From Campanula takesimana (lineage: Eukaryota; Streptophyta; Magnoliopsida; Asterales; Campanulaceae), in NCBI GenBank assembly GCA_026119855.1, contig JAOWBW010001912.1:98893-162892 (forward strand): a DNA stretch of 64,000 nucleotides, read 5' to 3'. Below the pieces are notes generated by a model, which saw nothing but the letters and a program-made list of their open reading frames with translations, ran no database searches and was not told the DNA's origin. Made by a program: the position numbers and the translations under genes. Positions 19,195 to 31,767 of this stretch are shown piece by piece. Every line of letters begins with the position of its first letter. Position 1 is the stretch's first letter.

Positions 19195-22100
19195 ATGGGT
19201 AAATCCGCGAAGAAATCCGCCTCCAAGGTACTCACTCCTCTTTCAACTTGTTATTTCTTCGTCTCTTACGCTTCAATAGAGTTGTAGTCTTGAGTGATTT
19301 TGATTCTTGTTTCCAGGTTGATGTTGTTCCTGCTGTAGCTCAACCCACCAAAGCTCTCAAAAAAGGTTTGAACATGATTTTTTTTTTAATTTTGTGTTGT
19401 ATGGGGTGAATCAGGTTTTTGAGGTTGGAAAAAAGGAATGTTTCTTTTTTCGTTAAAGAATAGGTCGTTTTGTTTAATTATAAAGAACTGGAAAAGGGGA
19501 TTCCTAATTGTTTAAAAGGGTTTATATTGAATTAATTCGAAATGGGTCGTACAAAGGGTTAGAGGTGGATGTGTCTCGGAACTGGACTGAGAGAGATAGA
19601 GCTGTGTGTGTATCTGCGTCGGTGGGCTGAAATTTGTAGATTCTGGAATTGTTTTGGTATATTGATGGTGTTGAATTATCGAAATTTACGTTAGGATCTT
19701 ATTGTTCTGAAAATCTGGGTGGTTTGATTTTGACTTCTTTGTGTTGATTTTTACAGGAAAGAGAGAAGCTGAAGAGGTGATCGAGAAGGTTACAAAGAAG
19801 CAGAAGACTGCTGCAGCTGCGGTAGAACAAGCAAAGGCTCTAAAAAAGGTTCCTAAGAAGCAAGAAAGCAGTTCCTCTGAGGAGGATTCTTCCTCAGATG
19901 ATGAACCCCCTAAGGTTTGATTCTTATTTTCTTTTTACTGTTTATTCTTTTCATTATTTATAATCTTGATGATTCAAATGGGTTTTTGCTGCTTGTTCAA
20001 AATTGTTTTTTGTCTCGGGATGAGTGAATTGCTTCTATTGGTCTGCGGTATTTATTTGAATAGGCTACTCAACTTACAAATGATCCACCTTTCTTTTTTT
20101 TATGAATCTCTAATATGGGTGGAGGAAATATTCAATTGCTTTATTAGGACAACGAATGGCTTAGTTTGAAGTAGATGGTAATAGTTCAACTGTCTATGGG
20201 TTATGTTTAGAAACAGTGTTTGAGTGTACACATATTTTTTTGATTGATCACCCATCATTCTTTTGATATGGGTGCTTGATAGCAACATGTATTATTGTAG
20301 CTGATGCTAGATGTAAATTGTTTATTTTTTATTTTTTAGTTTTTTTGGTATTTGATGTGGTATGCTATAGAGTTTAATAAGTAACGGATTATCAGGTGGT
20401 GAAAGCTCCAGTCAAGAAGGTTGTAGCACCAGTGAAGCCTGCAAAAGACTCGAGCAGCAGTGATGAGGACTCATCCTCGGATGACGTAAGAGTTAATGTT
20501 TGTTGCTGTAGGGTTAAATACATGGGATTTATTTTCTTAACCACGTATATATGTATTTAATATTGCAGGAACCTAAGAAGAAGCCTGTGGTTGCTGCTAA
20601 ATCGAAGCCTGCAAAAGACTCTAGCAGCAGTGATGACTCTTCTTCGGATGATGTGAGTGTCTAGACTTTATGTGGCTCACATTTTGTTTCCCGTGAACGT
20701 TCCGTGAAAAACTTGCTTTACACTCGCTTTACTTTCATCTTATGGTGTAAAATAGGTTTTTCATCTCTTAGTTTAAACAAGTTTTTCATAAGACTGGCTC
20801 TTTGTTTCCTTGTACCTATGAGGCTTATGGTTTACTTAATTTAATATCTTTTATTGTTGGTGACAAATAGCTTCTTTCCCATCATTGAGACTTCTACAAC
20901 TATAATTTTGGTTGCAGGAACCTAAGAAAAAGCCTGTGGTTGCTGCTAAAGCGAAGCCCTCAAAAGACTCTAGCAGCAGTGATGACTCTTCCTCGGATGG
21001 AGTGAGTGTCCAGATTTTGTGGCTCATATTTTTTTTCCTTGTACCAGGGGGCCATTGGTTTACTATCTTATATTGTTGGTGAAAAATCACTCAAATTCCT
21101 TTCACCAAGTCTTCTAATATAGTAATTTAAATCTCAGGAACCTACCAAGCAGCCCGCAGTTGCGCCCACAGTTGCTAAAAATGGTACCGTTGCAAAAAAA
21201 GCTAAGGTGGACTCATCCAGCAGTGACGAATCAGATTCTGATTCCGAGTCAGATGACGTAAGTTACATTTGTGGTTACATGTAGCAATTTGTACCGAAGT
21301 ATCATAAGCTGTTATTGTCATATGCAGCATGATAGTGGTTGTCTTAATTCATCCTGTAATTTTGAATTTGTTGATATGCAGGAACCTAAAAGCAAGGTAG
21401 CTGCTCCATCGAAAACTGTACCTGCTGTTGTGGCCAAGAACGGGACAGTGGCAGCTTCCAAGAAGAAAGACGAGTCGAGTGATGATTCTGATTCAGATGA
21501 TAGTGACAGTTCTGATGATGATGATGTGAGTGTTCTGTATTGTTTTTCTTTTACTCTACACTGTCTGCTAAAAACAGTAATTCCACTGTTATACTCATCT
21601 GTCCCAGAAAGTTCCCTTTTGTAGTCAATACAAATGAACTTTGACCAAACATTGCTATCGATCTAATCATACTAGTGAGATTTTAAAAATTGTAATTGAT
21701 AAATTGATTTATCAATTACAATCTTTTGTGAATTTCATTGATTGACACCAATTTATGGTCAAAGTTAGCGTGTGTTGATCATAAACAGTCAAATCGGACT
21801 AACTTTTCGGGAAGGGAGTACTTCTTTAACACTTGTAAAAGATACTCTGCGGTTACCATTCATGGCCGTTGCTACAAAAAAGAATTTCAGTTCTTTTGAG
21901 TCAGTGCTTGCATACTATTTAAAGTTCTTACAGATACTTGTCAAAAAAGTTGAAACTGACTATTGGCCCTCGTACAGAAAAAAGTTGCCTCTCAGCCAAA
22001 GAAGCCTTCAGCTGCTGTTATTAAGAAGAAAGAGGAATCTAGTGATAGTTCAGATGAAAGCGACTCTGACTCTGATGATGAAGAGGTATTTTGCTATTAA

Positions 22101-25100
22101 TCCCTCTTATGTTCCATTCCTCGCCCTATTATTTTTGGCCATTGTTTTTCTGAGCGAGTGCTATGATTGTGAAGAATGCTAAGGTAGCCTCCCAACCAAA
22201 GAAGGCACCAGCTACTGCTACAAAGAAGAAAGACGATTCTGATGAAAGCTCTGATGAATCTGATGAAGAGAGCTCTGATGAAGAAGAGAAGCTACCTTCA
22301 AAAACTCCAAAGAAAACTGTGAGTCATTTTATATAGAGTGACTAGTACTGACCCCGTGCCAAAGCACGGGCCATTGTTACTTCCCAACTGCTGCACGTTT
22401 AGTTCGTTTCTTAAAGTTTGAGACTTAAAACAAAGAGAAGATTAGGGGTGAAGTGAAACATATGAAAGTTAGAGGACCGATTTGAGGGGCTAAAGTGAAA
22501 CACCTAAAATTTCAAGGACTGATTTGAAAGTAAAAAAAGTTGAAGGGGTAAAGTGAAACTTTTGAAAGAATCGTGGCTGCACGATACTTTTTTGGATTAA
22601 TCTCGACCGCTCTGTCTTTTTGTCCTTTTCTGACCTGTATTATAGGTTATATGATTTGTACGATAACCATCACAGAATCTTTCACCATTATGTTTTATTT
22701 TACTGGTCGGGCCGCAATGTTTTACTTGATTTGTGATTCTTCAGATGTTCCAAGTTTTTTTGTTAATTCTTATTGTGTGTCAGGAGTAATTTAAGGCTTT
22801 ACCTCACGGTTTTTATATAGGACGCAGTTTGTATTTTTGACTTGAGTGTTTATACATGCATGTCTTTGTAGCTGTTTATCTCATGAAATGCAGAATTTCT
22901 AGCACAAATTATGGGAACTATTAGTAGTGTTGTTTCCTACCAACAGATTCTTATCTAAGCGTTTTAACAATTTTGGCAAAAACAGGATACTGATGTAGAA
23001 ATGGTTGACGCTCCATCAGCAAAGAAAGCAGTAAGTATTTTTCTTGGGGATTATCTTTAAGTTTTTTGTATTTTTTTTCTCATCATTTTTCTGTGGAGAT
23101 ATGCTGTTGTAGTTGGGTGTATAATTGCATTACTGAAAGGCTTTTTTAATATTGCAGCCTCAAACCCCCGCTACTCCTCAAACTGGAGGCACAGGATCAA
23201 AAACTCTGTTTGTTGGCAACATGTCCTTTTCTATTGAACAATCCGATATGTATGTTCCCGTTTTACCTGAAAAATTGTGCATGTTTAGTTGTTAATCAAG
23301 ATTAGATTTTTTATCTTACATTTACTTTACTTTGTAGAGAGAATTTCTTTAAAGATGCTGGAGAAGTTGTTGATGTTCGCTTTGCATCAGATAGAGAAAC
23401 TGGTCAATTTAGAGGTTACGGTCATGTTGAGTTCGCCACTGCTGAAGCAGCACAAAAGGTCTGGTTATATTTTCATATACCCTCATTTCTTCTCTAATTT
23501 GCGATAAGGTTGGATAAAAAATTGTATATTTGCTTAACTTGTGTATTGTACAATTCTAAGGAGTTGACTTTAGACTTTCATATGAAAGCGTATTAAATGT
23601 TATATGGGCTTAACTTATTAATTAAACATGTTCCTTTCGCAGGCCCTCAAATTAAATGGACACGATCTGCTAGGGCGTGAGGTTAGGCTTGATTTGGCGA
23701 AGGAAAGGGGAGCATACACTCCGGCTAGTGGGTATGTTGGCTGGACAGTATGTTTTGAAAGTATATTTGTGTACACGAAATTGATTGTGAACTGAAAAAT
23801 ATTGTCTTCTATTTTAGGAATGAGAAATCTTTTGGCGCGGGTCGAGCTCAAGCTCAAGGGCAAACAGTATATGTGCGGGGTTTCGATAACAACGAGAGTG
23901 AGGACAATGTATGTTTTACGTGCAATACTATCCGAGTGATCTCCATGGAACATAATAAAATTCATTGTTTTTTAAGAAACAGAATACACGAAGCTGATAT
24001 TAATAACTGTTTATTTACTAATTCGACACTCCCCTCTGTTGCAGGTCAGAAGCGCACTAGAAAAGCACTTTGGTGCCTGTGGGGAGATTACAAGGGTTTC
24101 TATTCCTGCAGATCGTGACACTGGGGCTGTAAAAGGGTATGTTGGTTCTTCATCTTTTCTTAACAATCACTCGTCTATGTTTGAAGACGGTGGGAAGCAC
24201 CTACTTTAGGTGCCTCTACTTTGTGTATTTTATTCTGCGCATATTTGTATTTAAGAATGCAAATATAACTGGAGCTGCAAAAGTTTAAAGTCCATTCTGG
24301 GCTGTAAAAGTTTAAAGTTTAAAGTCCGTTCTGTTGTGTTTAAAGTTATATGATGTCTTATTTACTAGTTGCATTTCATTTTCCCTTCCATTTGGATGAG
24401 TTGGTGCGCTTACACACACATCTGTAGACTGACAATATCGATGGACAATGTACATATATGCCTACATTGTTGACTAGTAGTAATTCCTGATTATGATGGT
24501 TAGTTTACTTGTTATTTTGCATTTAAACTGTTACTTTGCCTTGCATCCATCAATTTGATTTGATGATTTGATATGATATTTTGTTTTGGGTTTTGTGTTG
24601 TGTATTGTGTGTGGGTGGCTGGGATTTCAGTTTTTTGCTCATCCTAGGTTATATTATTTGACTTCTTAGGGATGCTCGTCTTTCGTTTTCGCTTGTTTTT
24701 TCATTGCCTAGTATGTAGACGTTCATCCTGTTACTTGTCACCCACCACTTGAACAAATGCTTAATTTTTTTTTTTTTTTTGTGTGTAAAAGACTGAATTA
24801 TGTTTCAGGTTTATTGTAGTTATTTCTGATCTTGTAGTTGAATTAAATTAATCATATAGTTAATGGTGATTACATTTGCATTACTGGGTCTTTATTTTTC
24901 TTGTTTGCAGGTTTGCATACATAGACTTTTCTGACGGTGGTGCTTTCAATAAAGCTCTTGAATTAGACGGATCCGATTTTGGAGGATACCCTCTGACCGT
25001 TAATGAGGCAAAGCCAAAAGGTGATAGCGGTTTCGGAGGCGGCGGCGGTTGGTCCGGAGGCGGCGGCGGTTGGTCCGGAGGCGGCGGTGGTGGTAGGTCT

Positions 25101-25766
25101 GGAGGCAGGCGTGGTGGTGGAGGTAGGTTTGGAGACAGAGATGGTGGTGGCAGAGGTCGTGGTGGTAGAGACAGTGGTGGCAGGCGTGGTGGAGGCAGAG
25201 GCCGTGGGCCCAGCAGACCAAGCATGGCTACACCTGGTACTGGTATGTAATCACTTTTACCTTCTACATACTCCCACTGTCCCAAATGATATTCCTAAAT
25301 TGGTACAAAGGTTACTTTGAGCAAAAATTTGAAGTTAATTTAATCATCCAATAAACATTTAAAACTTGTTATTGATAGTATCTATAGTGTTGTATCAATA
25401 ACAAGTTCAAAATTTTCATCAAAATGATTAACTTAACTTTAAATTATTACTCGAACTACATTCGTATTAACAACAAATAAGAGTGGGAAGTTCACTTCGG
25501 GATTGATACTCCCTCCGTCCCATAATAAATGTCGTTCCTTTCCTTTTTGGTCTTTCCCAAAATAAATGTTGCATTTTCAAATAAGGAAACAACTATATTG
25601 CATTTCTATCATGGCACTATCACTATACAAGCAAGTTAAGTATATAATACTTGTTACGTTGACAAGTCAAATGAGACATTTATTATGGGACGGAGTTTAC
25701 CGGAGCTAATATGAGGGTTTGTTTGATTGTAATGCAGGAAAGAAGACTACTTTTGGTGATGATTAG
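19195..25766 (+). CDS. NUC1: Nucleolin-like protein (18 exons)
   Basis: Nucleolin acts in the nucleolus in rDNA chromatin organisation and pre-rRNA processing. Exons: 19195-19227, 19317-19365, 19757-19914, 20396-20485, 20569-20652, 20918-21001, 21138-21257, 21382-21525, 21978-22085, 22175-22318, 22986-23030, 23158-23249, 23338-23458, 23643-23731, 23818-23908, 24045-24136, 24911-25242, 25738-25766. All have GT-AG borders; together they give 1,905 nt (634 residues). The N-terminal half alternates basic KK/PAK stretches with acidic Ser/Asp tracts (SSSSDDSSSDD). RRM1 starts near residue 366 (RNP2 LFVGNM, RNP1 RGYGHVEF); RRM2 starts near 463 (RNP2 VYVRGF, RNP1 KGFAYIDF). A Gly/Arg-rich GAR tail follows, ending KKTTFGDD. 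The exon 10 acceptor could be 9 bp later, in frame. No break is seen; the gene looks functional. The symbol follows the Arabidopsis name. Confidence 0.95.
20569..21137 (+). repeat. Tandem duplication of a nucleolin exon with its intron
   Basis: Exons 5 (20569-20652) and 6 (20918-21001) are both 84 bp and phase 0. They encode nearly the same 28 residues (EPKKKPVVAAK, then K/P-rich, then DSSSSDDSSSD). Their downstream introns also match: 'gtgagtgtc.agat/ctt..tgtggctca' at the start and 'tattgttggtga.aaat' later. This indicates a fairly recent genomic duplication that lengthened the acidic region without shifting the frame. Confidence 0.85.
21592..21820. mobile_element. Stowaway-like MITE copy b in nucleolin intron 8
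   Basis: TA-flanked, with ends 'ctcatctgtcccagaaag' and 'cttttcgggaagggag' and an inner palindrome 'attgtaattgataaa...tttatcaattacaat' (about 21690-21722). Confidence 0.65.
22342..22590 (-). mobile_element. Short Helitron in nucleolin intron 10 (reverse orientation)
   Basis: On the minus strand the sequence ends in hairpin cccgtgctttggcacggg, a short spacer and CTAG followed by T, the Helitron 3' signature (plus-strand 22342-22371). The body resembles in reverse the Helitron units at 16500-18776 (shared 'ttgggaagt.aa', 'accccttaa'-like blocks, 'ggcca.gatt'). The 5' end near 22590 is approximate. It lies inside an intron and does not touch splice sites. Confidence 0.65.
25269..25506. mobile_element. 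MITE copy c in the last nucleolin intron
   Basis: It begins TA-ctcccactgtcccaaatgat and ends near 'cttcgggattga-ta'. The centre is an inverted pair 'aaacttgttattgata' / 'tatcaataacaagtt' (about 25361 and 25393). It shares this core with copies a and d and abuts the next MITE. Confidence 0.6.
25509..25695. mobile_element. Stowaway MITE in the last nucleolin intron
   Basis: A 187-bp element with clean inverted ends: CTCCCTCCGTCCCATAATAA on the left and TTATTATGGGACGGAG on the right, next to TA on the left. This is the canonical plant Stowaway terminus. Confidence 0.85.
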
Positions 25767-26270
25767 GATGTATGGATGGCTCTTGAAATTTCCTTCCATC
25801 TTTTTACCTCTATGGTCTCTCTATGTCTGTTCTATTGGGTTTCTGGTTTGGATGTTTTCAAATTAGTTTTGTCTGCTACAAATATATTGCTAGGATGATT
25901 TTGCGAATGTAACGTCTCTCCAAGACGAATTAATTAATGTAAGATTTTTGATGAGTTTCTGCAGATTTATCTTTTCATTTTCACAATTGTTTTCATCTGC
26001 TTGGAATAAATATTTGCTCTGAACCAAATGTCAGGTTTTCCTTTTTGATTCTACAGGAAATTAACTGCTGCACTTTTGAATAATTGATTGTATTGTCTAA
26101 AATGAATGTAAATGCTGATACCCTATCTTAGAAAGTAAGGAGGCGACCCTAGCTATCATCGAGGGTGAGACTTGGCTTGGCTTTACCATTGGCTTTTTAT
26201 GGTTAAATAATTGAACTTTAACCGAACATTGGGGTCAATTTAATGATCACAATGAAACTTTAAATTCTTT
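25767..26270 (+). other. Nucleolin 3' UTR and downstream flank
   Basis: No further gene is seen. The first 200-300 bp are T-rich with AATAAA-like words and probably contain the nucleolin 3' UTR and polyadenylation site; the exact site cannot be fixed. Confidence 0.45.
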
Positions 26271-26274
26271 TATG

Positions 26275-27390
26275 AGGGAATTGCGTTTTAGGCCCCAAAG
26301 TATAAGTGCGTTTCGCAATGTGGGCTTTAAAGTTTCACTATTTACAGTTTAAGCCCCAACGTTGTTCAACGTTGTTGTTCTGTTAACAAGTTAGGGTTTT
26401 TAACCAATTTTGATAGAAAATCTCGTTAGATTATCACATTCAAGTGACGTGTCAGATAACGGAGGATGATTTTGATTTTTTTTTTTAATGCAAATTGAAT
26501 GAAAATGAATACTCAAAATAGAATCACTAATATCCCCAAATACAAAAAACAAATATAAATGTAATAATAATTATTTCACTAGTAATTTATTCCAACAACG
26601 CCTCCTTCACCCATCCTTGTCGGCACTCACCTCTCCCTCTCACGTCTATGTCTCATCTCCCCTCCCACTCCTCTCTCTCTCTCTTCGTTTTTGCTCCTCT
26701 ATGTCGCCGCCACCACAACCACCATCTTCTTTTCTTATTTGCCGCCGACTCTTTCTCCTTCTCCGAACCGTCTCAACCCCGGACCGTCTCTTTCCCAACG
26801 CACCCTTGCCTTTGCAGATCAAGTTTCTATGTCAAGGTTTGATTGTTGATGATGCTGAATCGAAAATTGAGTGGACTGTGTTCAGATTTGGGTCTTGTGT
26901 GTGCGATTGTGCGGTGGGCATAAAAATTAAAACAAATTCTTGGTTCTTTCCTAAACAAATTGACATTCAATTGAAAGAAATTAAAACAAATTCTTCTCTG
27001 CAAACACTCCTCTCTCTCTCTCTCTCTCTCTCTCATTTTCTCTCTCAAACATTGGTCCTGATTTTGTGGAAAAAAAAGTCGAGGCCCCTTTTAGACGCCC
27101 CCCTTGAGTTCAGGCCCTAAATTGTAATTAACCCAAACGAGATTGCCCAATTTGCCCTCAGTGAGTCATTAACCCAAACGGGATTGCCCAATTTGCCCTC
27201 AGTGAAAAGTCACGTGCAGCGCACATCTCCACTTAACGGTGGTTTTTGACAAAAACCGCCAGAAAGCCCCTAATTGCAAAAAAATAAAATAAAATTGATT
27301 TTGAGCCCTGATTTAGCGAAAAAAAAAGTCGAGGCCCCTTTTAGACGCCCCCTTTGAGTTCAGGCCCTAAATTGTCATTAACCCCTTTTT
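26275..27390. mobile_element. MULE-like element with a duplicated right end
   Basis: The left edge 'gggaattgcgttttaggccccaaag' is an inverted match to right edges ending 'caggccctaaattg.(a/c)attaaccc'. Two copies of the right terminal segment are present (27065-27135 and 27315-27385), nearly identical over about 70 bp ('aaaaaaagtcgaggcccc', 'ttttagacgcccc'). Between them is a short direct repeat of 'aacccaaacg.gattgccca' (27131 and 27171). The middle has a CT-rich, leader-like segment and an ORF (26617-27120) that I do not recognise and doubt. No clear target duplication was found. Confidence 0.5.
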
Positions 27391-27423
27391 TTCAATCGAT
27401 CAATTACTTAGTGATTTATCAAT

Positions 27424-28997
27424 AGGTTAATTGCAATTTAGGGCCTGAAATGTAGGGGGGAGGTCTTCAGCGGGGGGCCTGATGTTTTTTCCCCCGCCAC
27501 ATCAGGGTCTAATATGTGTTTTTCTAGCCAATTAAGGGGTTTTTGACGCAATTCGTTAGAAATCCTGTTAAAAGGCCATGTGCCAAGAACGTGATCAACA
27601 AATTAGCAAGTTTGAAATTGATTTAACTTATGGGGGGGGGGGGTTAATGCACATTCTTAAATTGAAGAGGTTGAAAATATTAAATTTCTTTTCCAAATGA
27701 TTATTTTTGTAAAAATAATCAACATCTATTTACAAAAAATTAATAAATTTAAAAAGTATAATATTTTATGCACTATTTCAATATATTAAAATTTAAAATT
27801 GAATAAAAGTATTATATATGAAATATATTTCTTATATTTAACTTATTATATTTTGTTCAAGAAACATTTAAATTAACTTTGCGAAAATAATTAATAATAA
27901 AAAACTAATATATCAACCTAAACAATTGGTGTTCAAATCCACAATCCAGCCCATACATTTCCAGCCTCTCTCTCTTTCGGGCAATGCTAGAGGCACAAAA
28001 GAAGATCACAAAATGAAGGATACAAAGTGAGGTGACGATATTTTATTTGTTGCATCGATTGTGAACCTGACACACTCTAATAAAAAACACCAATAAAATT
28101 TTGACACATTATTTTGTAATCCATATTTTGTGGCACTTTTTTGTGACTTTATATTTACCCCTCTTTTACCTCTTTCTTTTCCGTTCTATTCCAAATCTAA
28201 TGACTGCAGCGGACGCCTCCCCACCTTCTGTTGTTGCTCAGTTTTCTATCTTCGTCTTCTTTCCTTCTTCCTCGTCGCCGACTCCTCTCATTGTTCGGAC
28301 CATCTTCGGTTCTTCAACGACCCCAAATTTTGATTCAAATTTCACAATTGGGGAAGAAGAATAAGAAGGGGTTTCTAACGAAATTAAATTTGTGGGAATT
28401 TGTAGGAGATGAAACGCAAGAGCCATTGAAATTTGAGAGGTTTTATAACCCCTTAATTTCGCAGACCCCTTCTAAATGAGTGTGTATGTTTATGGGTTTG
28501 AAATGTAAGATTTTATTTTTAATTTTTTTTATAGGATTTGAAATGAAGTTAATGATGGAGGTTTGTTTATAGTATAGAGTTGTGGTGATGGTGAGATAGT
28601 GGCGGTGGTCTGAGATGGTGGCGGTGGTGGTGGTGGGGTGGCTAGGTGGTGGCGGCGGGGGCGGCATGGCGGTGGTGGAGATAGTGGTGGGTGGGGGATT
28701 GTGGAAGAGGTTGAAGATGAAGGGATTTTTTCATTTTAACCCCCTAATCTATAATTTTTAATCACTTGAAACTGAAACACTTTCACTTAACAGTTCAATC
28801 AATTCAAAACTAACTATTTTGTCGACCACGTGCTCGACACATGACCACTTAACAGGAATTCTAACGAATTCCGTTAATAAGCCCTTAATTGACCGAGAAA
28901 AACACATATTAGACCCTGATGTGGCAAAAAAAAATAAAAAATCAGGCCCTCTGCTAAAGACCCCTCTACATTTTAGCCCCTAAATTGCAATTAACCC
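27424..28997. mobile_element. MULE-5: Mutator-like element
   Basis: This 1,574-bp element has TIRs of about 180 bp. The left reads GGTTAATTGCAATTTAGGGC (after one base); the right, in reverse complement, GGGTTAATTGCAATTTAGGG. Shared inner blocks include 'gccacatcagggtctaatatg'. A 9-bp flanking repeat TTTATCAAT / TTTATCAAC (27415-27423 and 28998-29006) has one mismatch. A G9 run sits near 27640. The interior (28100-28720) is leader- and exon-like on both strands, including GTGGTGGCGG repeats, but encodes nothing I recognise. Part of it (27980-28110) resembles DNA at 17222-17342. Confidence 0.8.
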
Positions 28998-29020
28998 TTT
29001 ATCAACCACAATTTTTAGAA

Positions 29021-29308
29021 GGGGAGAAATGACAATTTAGGGTCCAAAGTGCATGGGGGTGTGCCAATCGGGTTTGATGTTTCAATTTTGTCGATTTAGG
29101 GTCCAAAGTTAACATCGTTAGTCAGTTAGAGTCCAAAGTTTAGGGGGTATCTTCCAATTGGGGTCTAACTTAACGGATTAGTGCTGTAAAAAAAAAAACC
29201 CTAAATGACTAATGTGGTTAAATTTGGACCCTAGATTGACAAAATTGAAACATAAGACCCCGATTAGCACACACCTCTTAACTTTGGACCTTAAATTGTC
29301 ATATGCCG
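29021..29308. mobile_element. Mutator-type foldback MITE
   Basis: This 288-bp element is almost entirely two inverted arms ('atgacaatttagggtccaaag', 'gtttcaattttgtc.at' and 'gacaaaattgaaacat', 'ctttggacc.taaattgtcat'). A perfect 9-bp direct repeat TTTTTAGAA flanks it (29012-29020 and 29309-29317). Confidence 0.85.
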
Positions 29309-29317
29309 TTTTTAGAA

Positions 29318-31150
29318 TTTTATTAAAATGATTAGATATACATCAATGTTTGGTTAGAGTTCATTTATTTGGGACATGGGGAGTATTATTTTTGATCAAG
29401 AGAAAAATTAGACATTAACTGAAAGAGATTAAAATGGTATTATTATGGGGAAATGACAATTTAAGGTCCAAAGTTTGGGGGTGTGTGCCAATAGGGGTCT
29501 GATGTAACAACTTTGTCAAATTAGGGTCCAAAGTTGCAAAAGTTGTGCATGTTAGGGTTTTTAAACGATTGTGTTAACAGAATCCAATTAATACCTACGT
29601 GCTTTGCACATTAACTGGAGTTTTTTTTTTCTTTTTTTTAATTATTATTTGCATAGGCATATCGTCATTTCAGAAAAGAAAATTAATAATATATTTTGAA
29701 ATATTAAATTTTATTTCCTTATATTAAATTAACTAATACTTAACGTAATCAACCAAAAATATTTTTTCAATAAATAAAATAAAAATCTTTTTTCATTTAG
29801 AACCACTAGAAAATAAAAAATATAATTTGTAAAAAGAAGAAAGTGTAAAAAAAAATATTTTCTAAAAAAAACCATTTTTTGGGTGGTGGTGGTTAGTATT
29901 GTTTCATTATTAATATTAGTGTTATAATAATTTTATTTTTTTCTCAAAATTATTTTTTATTAATAATTTATTTTATTTATAACTTCATTTTTTGTGGTTC
30001 AAAAAAAAACCACTTTATTTTTTATTTATTAGTATTTTTTGAATTAATTAAAATTATTCGAAAATATAATAATAAGAGTAAATGACAATTTAGGGTCCGT
30101 TTTATAAGGGGTGCGTGAAATGATACAAAGTCCAGGCGAACATCCAAAACAAACTCCAATTAAGTGCTTATGTTTTCATAATTATAAAAATATGTTTTCA
30201 TAAGTATGTGAATTTAAATATATACAAAAGATTATTTTATAATTATAGAAACAAATTGTATAAAAGTGAGTGTAACAAATGAACTAACACTTTAATTTTG
30301 GGCTTAACAAAGAACACATATTAAAAAACCGTTATAATAAAAAATGGACTAACTTATTTTCGTATTTAAATATAACATTTATGTTGGGATGTAATTGAAA
30401 ATCTAACTTACATGCAAAGTCGTTATACAATGGTAGGATTACAAAAAAAAATATTACAATTTCACAAGCATTGATTGGATAGTCAATTAATGAATATTGG
30501 GGCTTACAGACACAACGTCCAACAAAACATCGTCACATTATTTTTTAACCGAATTTTGTAACTTTTGTTTTTGTAATTTTAGTATTACTGTAAATATAAC
30601 CCCATATTGTGCCCATCTATTTTTTTTTTTTTAATGAGTTTGTATCATATCATTTATTCAAGGCAACTGCTATAGTTTTACAAATCCCCTATGGAATCCA
30701 TTACATACCTATCGCCTTATCTAATACAAATCCCTATGGAGTTTCACCAATATTGAAACCTATTACAGAGAATGATACGTGTATCTCTAGAAATCGCCCA
30801 AATACGTCTCGCGACATCTGATAGTCCTTTTGCAGAAGACATCATTGCGCCATCTGAATAGTCATTTGTAACGCCACAAACTACCCCAATGGGGAATAGT
30901 AACGCAAGTTCTCCACTTTACTCTCAGAAGGAGTCGAACTTGGAACCTTTCACTATGTAGATGATTTTATGGACATACCCGGATACCATTAGACCTGTCC
31001 TTAGGTACCCATCTAATAAATTTACAACTGCTTACATCAAATTTTTGAGATACTCTCCTCGATGTGTACCTTAACTTGTGTGGAAGTACATTTACCAGCT
31101 AAAAAATATCTAAAATTTGTTAATGATAAATTATTATATATCCATAAGTA
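29318..31150. other. No gene; AT-rich DNA with MITE ends
   Basis: Single left-hand ends of the same foldback family occur at about 29454 ('ggggaaatgacaatttaaggtcc') and 30080 ('aaatgacaatttagggtcc') without matching right ends in place, so they are truncated copies. The rest is AT-rich. I see no coding sequence. Confidence 0.55.
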
Positions 31151-31239
31151 ATACTCCCTCCGTCTTGGAATAAAGTTCACACCTACATTTTGCACGTATT
31201 GAAAAACAAGGTAAAAAGTCAAGTGGGTTAGGGATATAA

Positions 31240-31604
31240 TTGTAACGACCCTAGCACGCGAACCTAACCTGCTACACAAGCACCACGCACTAGCCCAATG
31301 AATACAAATATCTTGGGTTCACTTGCTAACCACATGCCCACCCAAAAGTCTTGAACGATATTGGCATTCATTAGTAATTCATGGTACCTTAAGTACCATT
31401 CCACAGTCATGTATCCCACCGACGTAAGATTTTAACGACCCAAGCCCGCGGACACGGCTTGCTACACAAGCACCACTCACTAGCCCAATGAATAAAAATA
31501 TTTTGGGTCCTCTTGGCTTACCACAAACCCACCCAAAGTCCTTGGACGATATTGGTATTCACTGGTAAATCGTGGTACCTTAAGTACCACTCCATAATCC
31601 TATA
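31240..31604. repeat. Two-copy tandem repeat of LTR-like sequence
   Basis: Copies at 31240-31433 and 31434-31604 share 'ctacacaagcaccac.cactagcccaatgaa', 'cgatattgg.attca' and 'tggtaccttaagtacca'. The start TGTAACGACCC is of the kind seen at Ty3-gypsy LTR starts, but no complete LTR can be drawn. Confidence 0.7.
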
Positions 31605-31767
31605 ATTATACAAAAACACTATTCATTATGCAAGTGGGTAAAAAGAAAGTTAATGAAGTACATATTTGCTTGTAATTATTCAAAAAGTTGAGGATATAAA
31701 TGGCCAAAACACTATTATTCTTTTGTCATTTAAGGAATAAAGCAAAGTGTGAACCTTACTTTAGAAC

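Noticed and set aside
24881..25285. Proline-rich minus-strand ORF opposite the nucleolin GAR exon
   Set aside because: It is the antisense shadow of Gly/Arg-rich repeats; the plus strand has splice sites and a known domain.
26617..27120. 167-codon plus-strand ORF as a real gene
   Set aside because: It is Leu/Ser-rich from CT repeats, lacks recognisable domains and lies in a MULE-like element whose end it overlaps.
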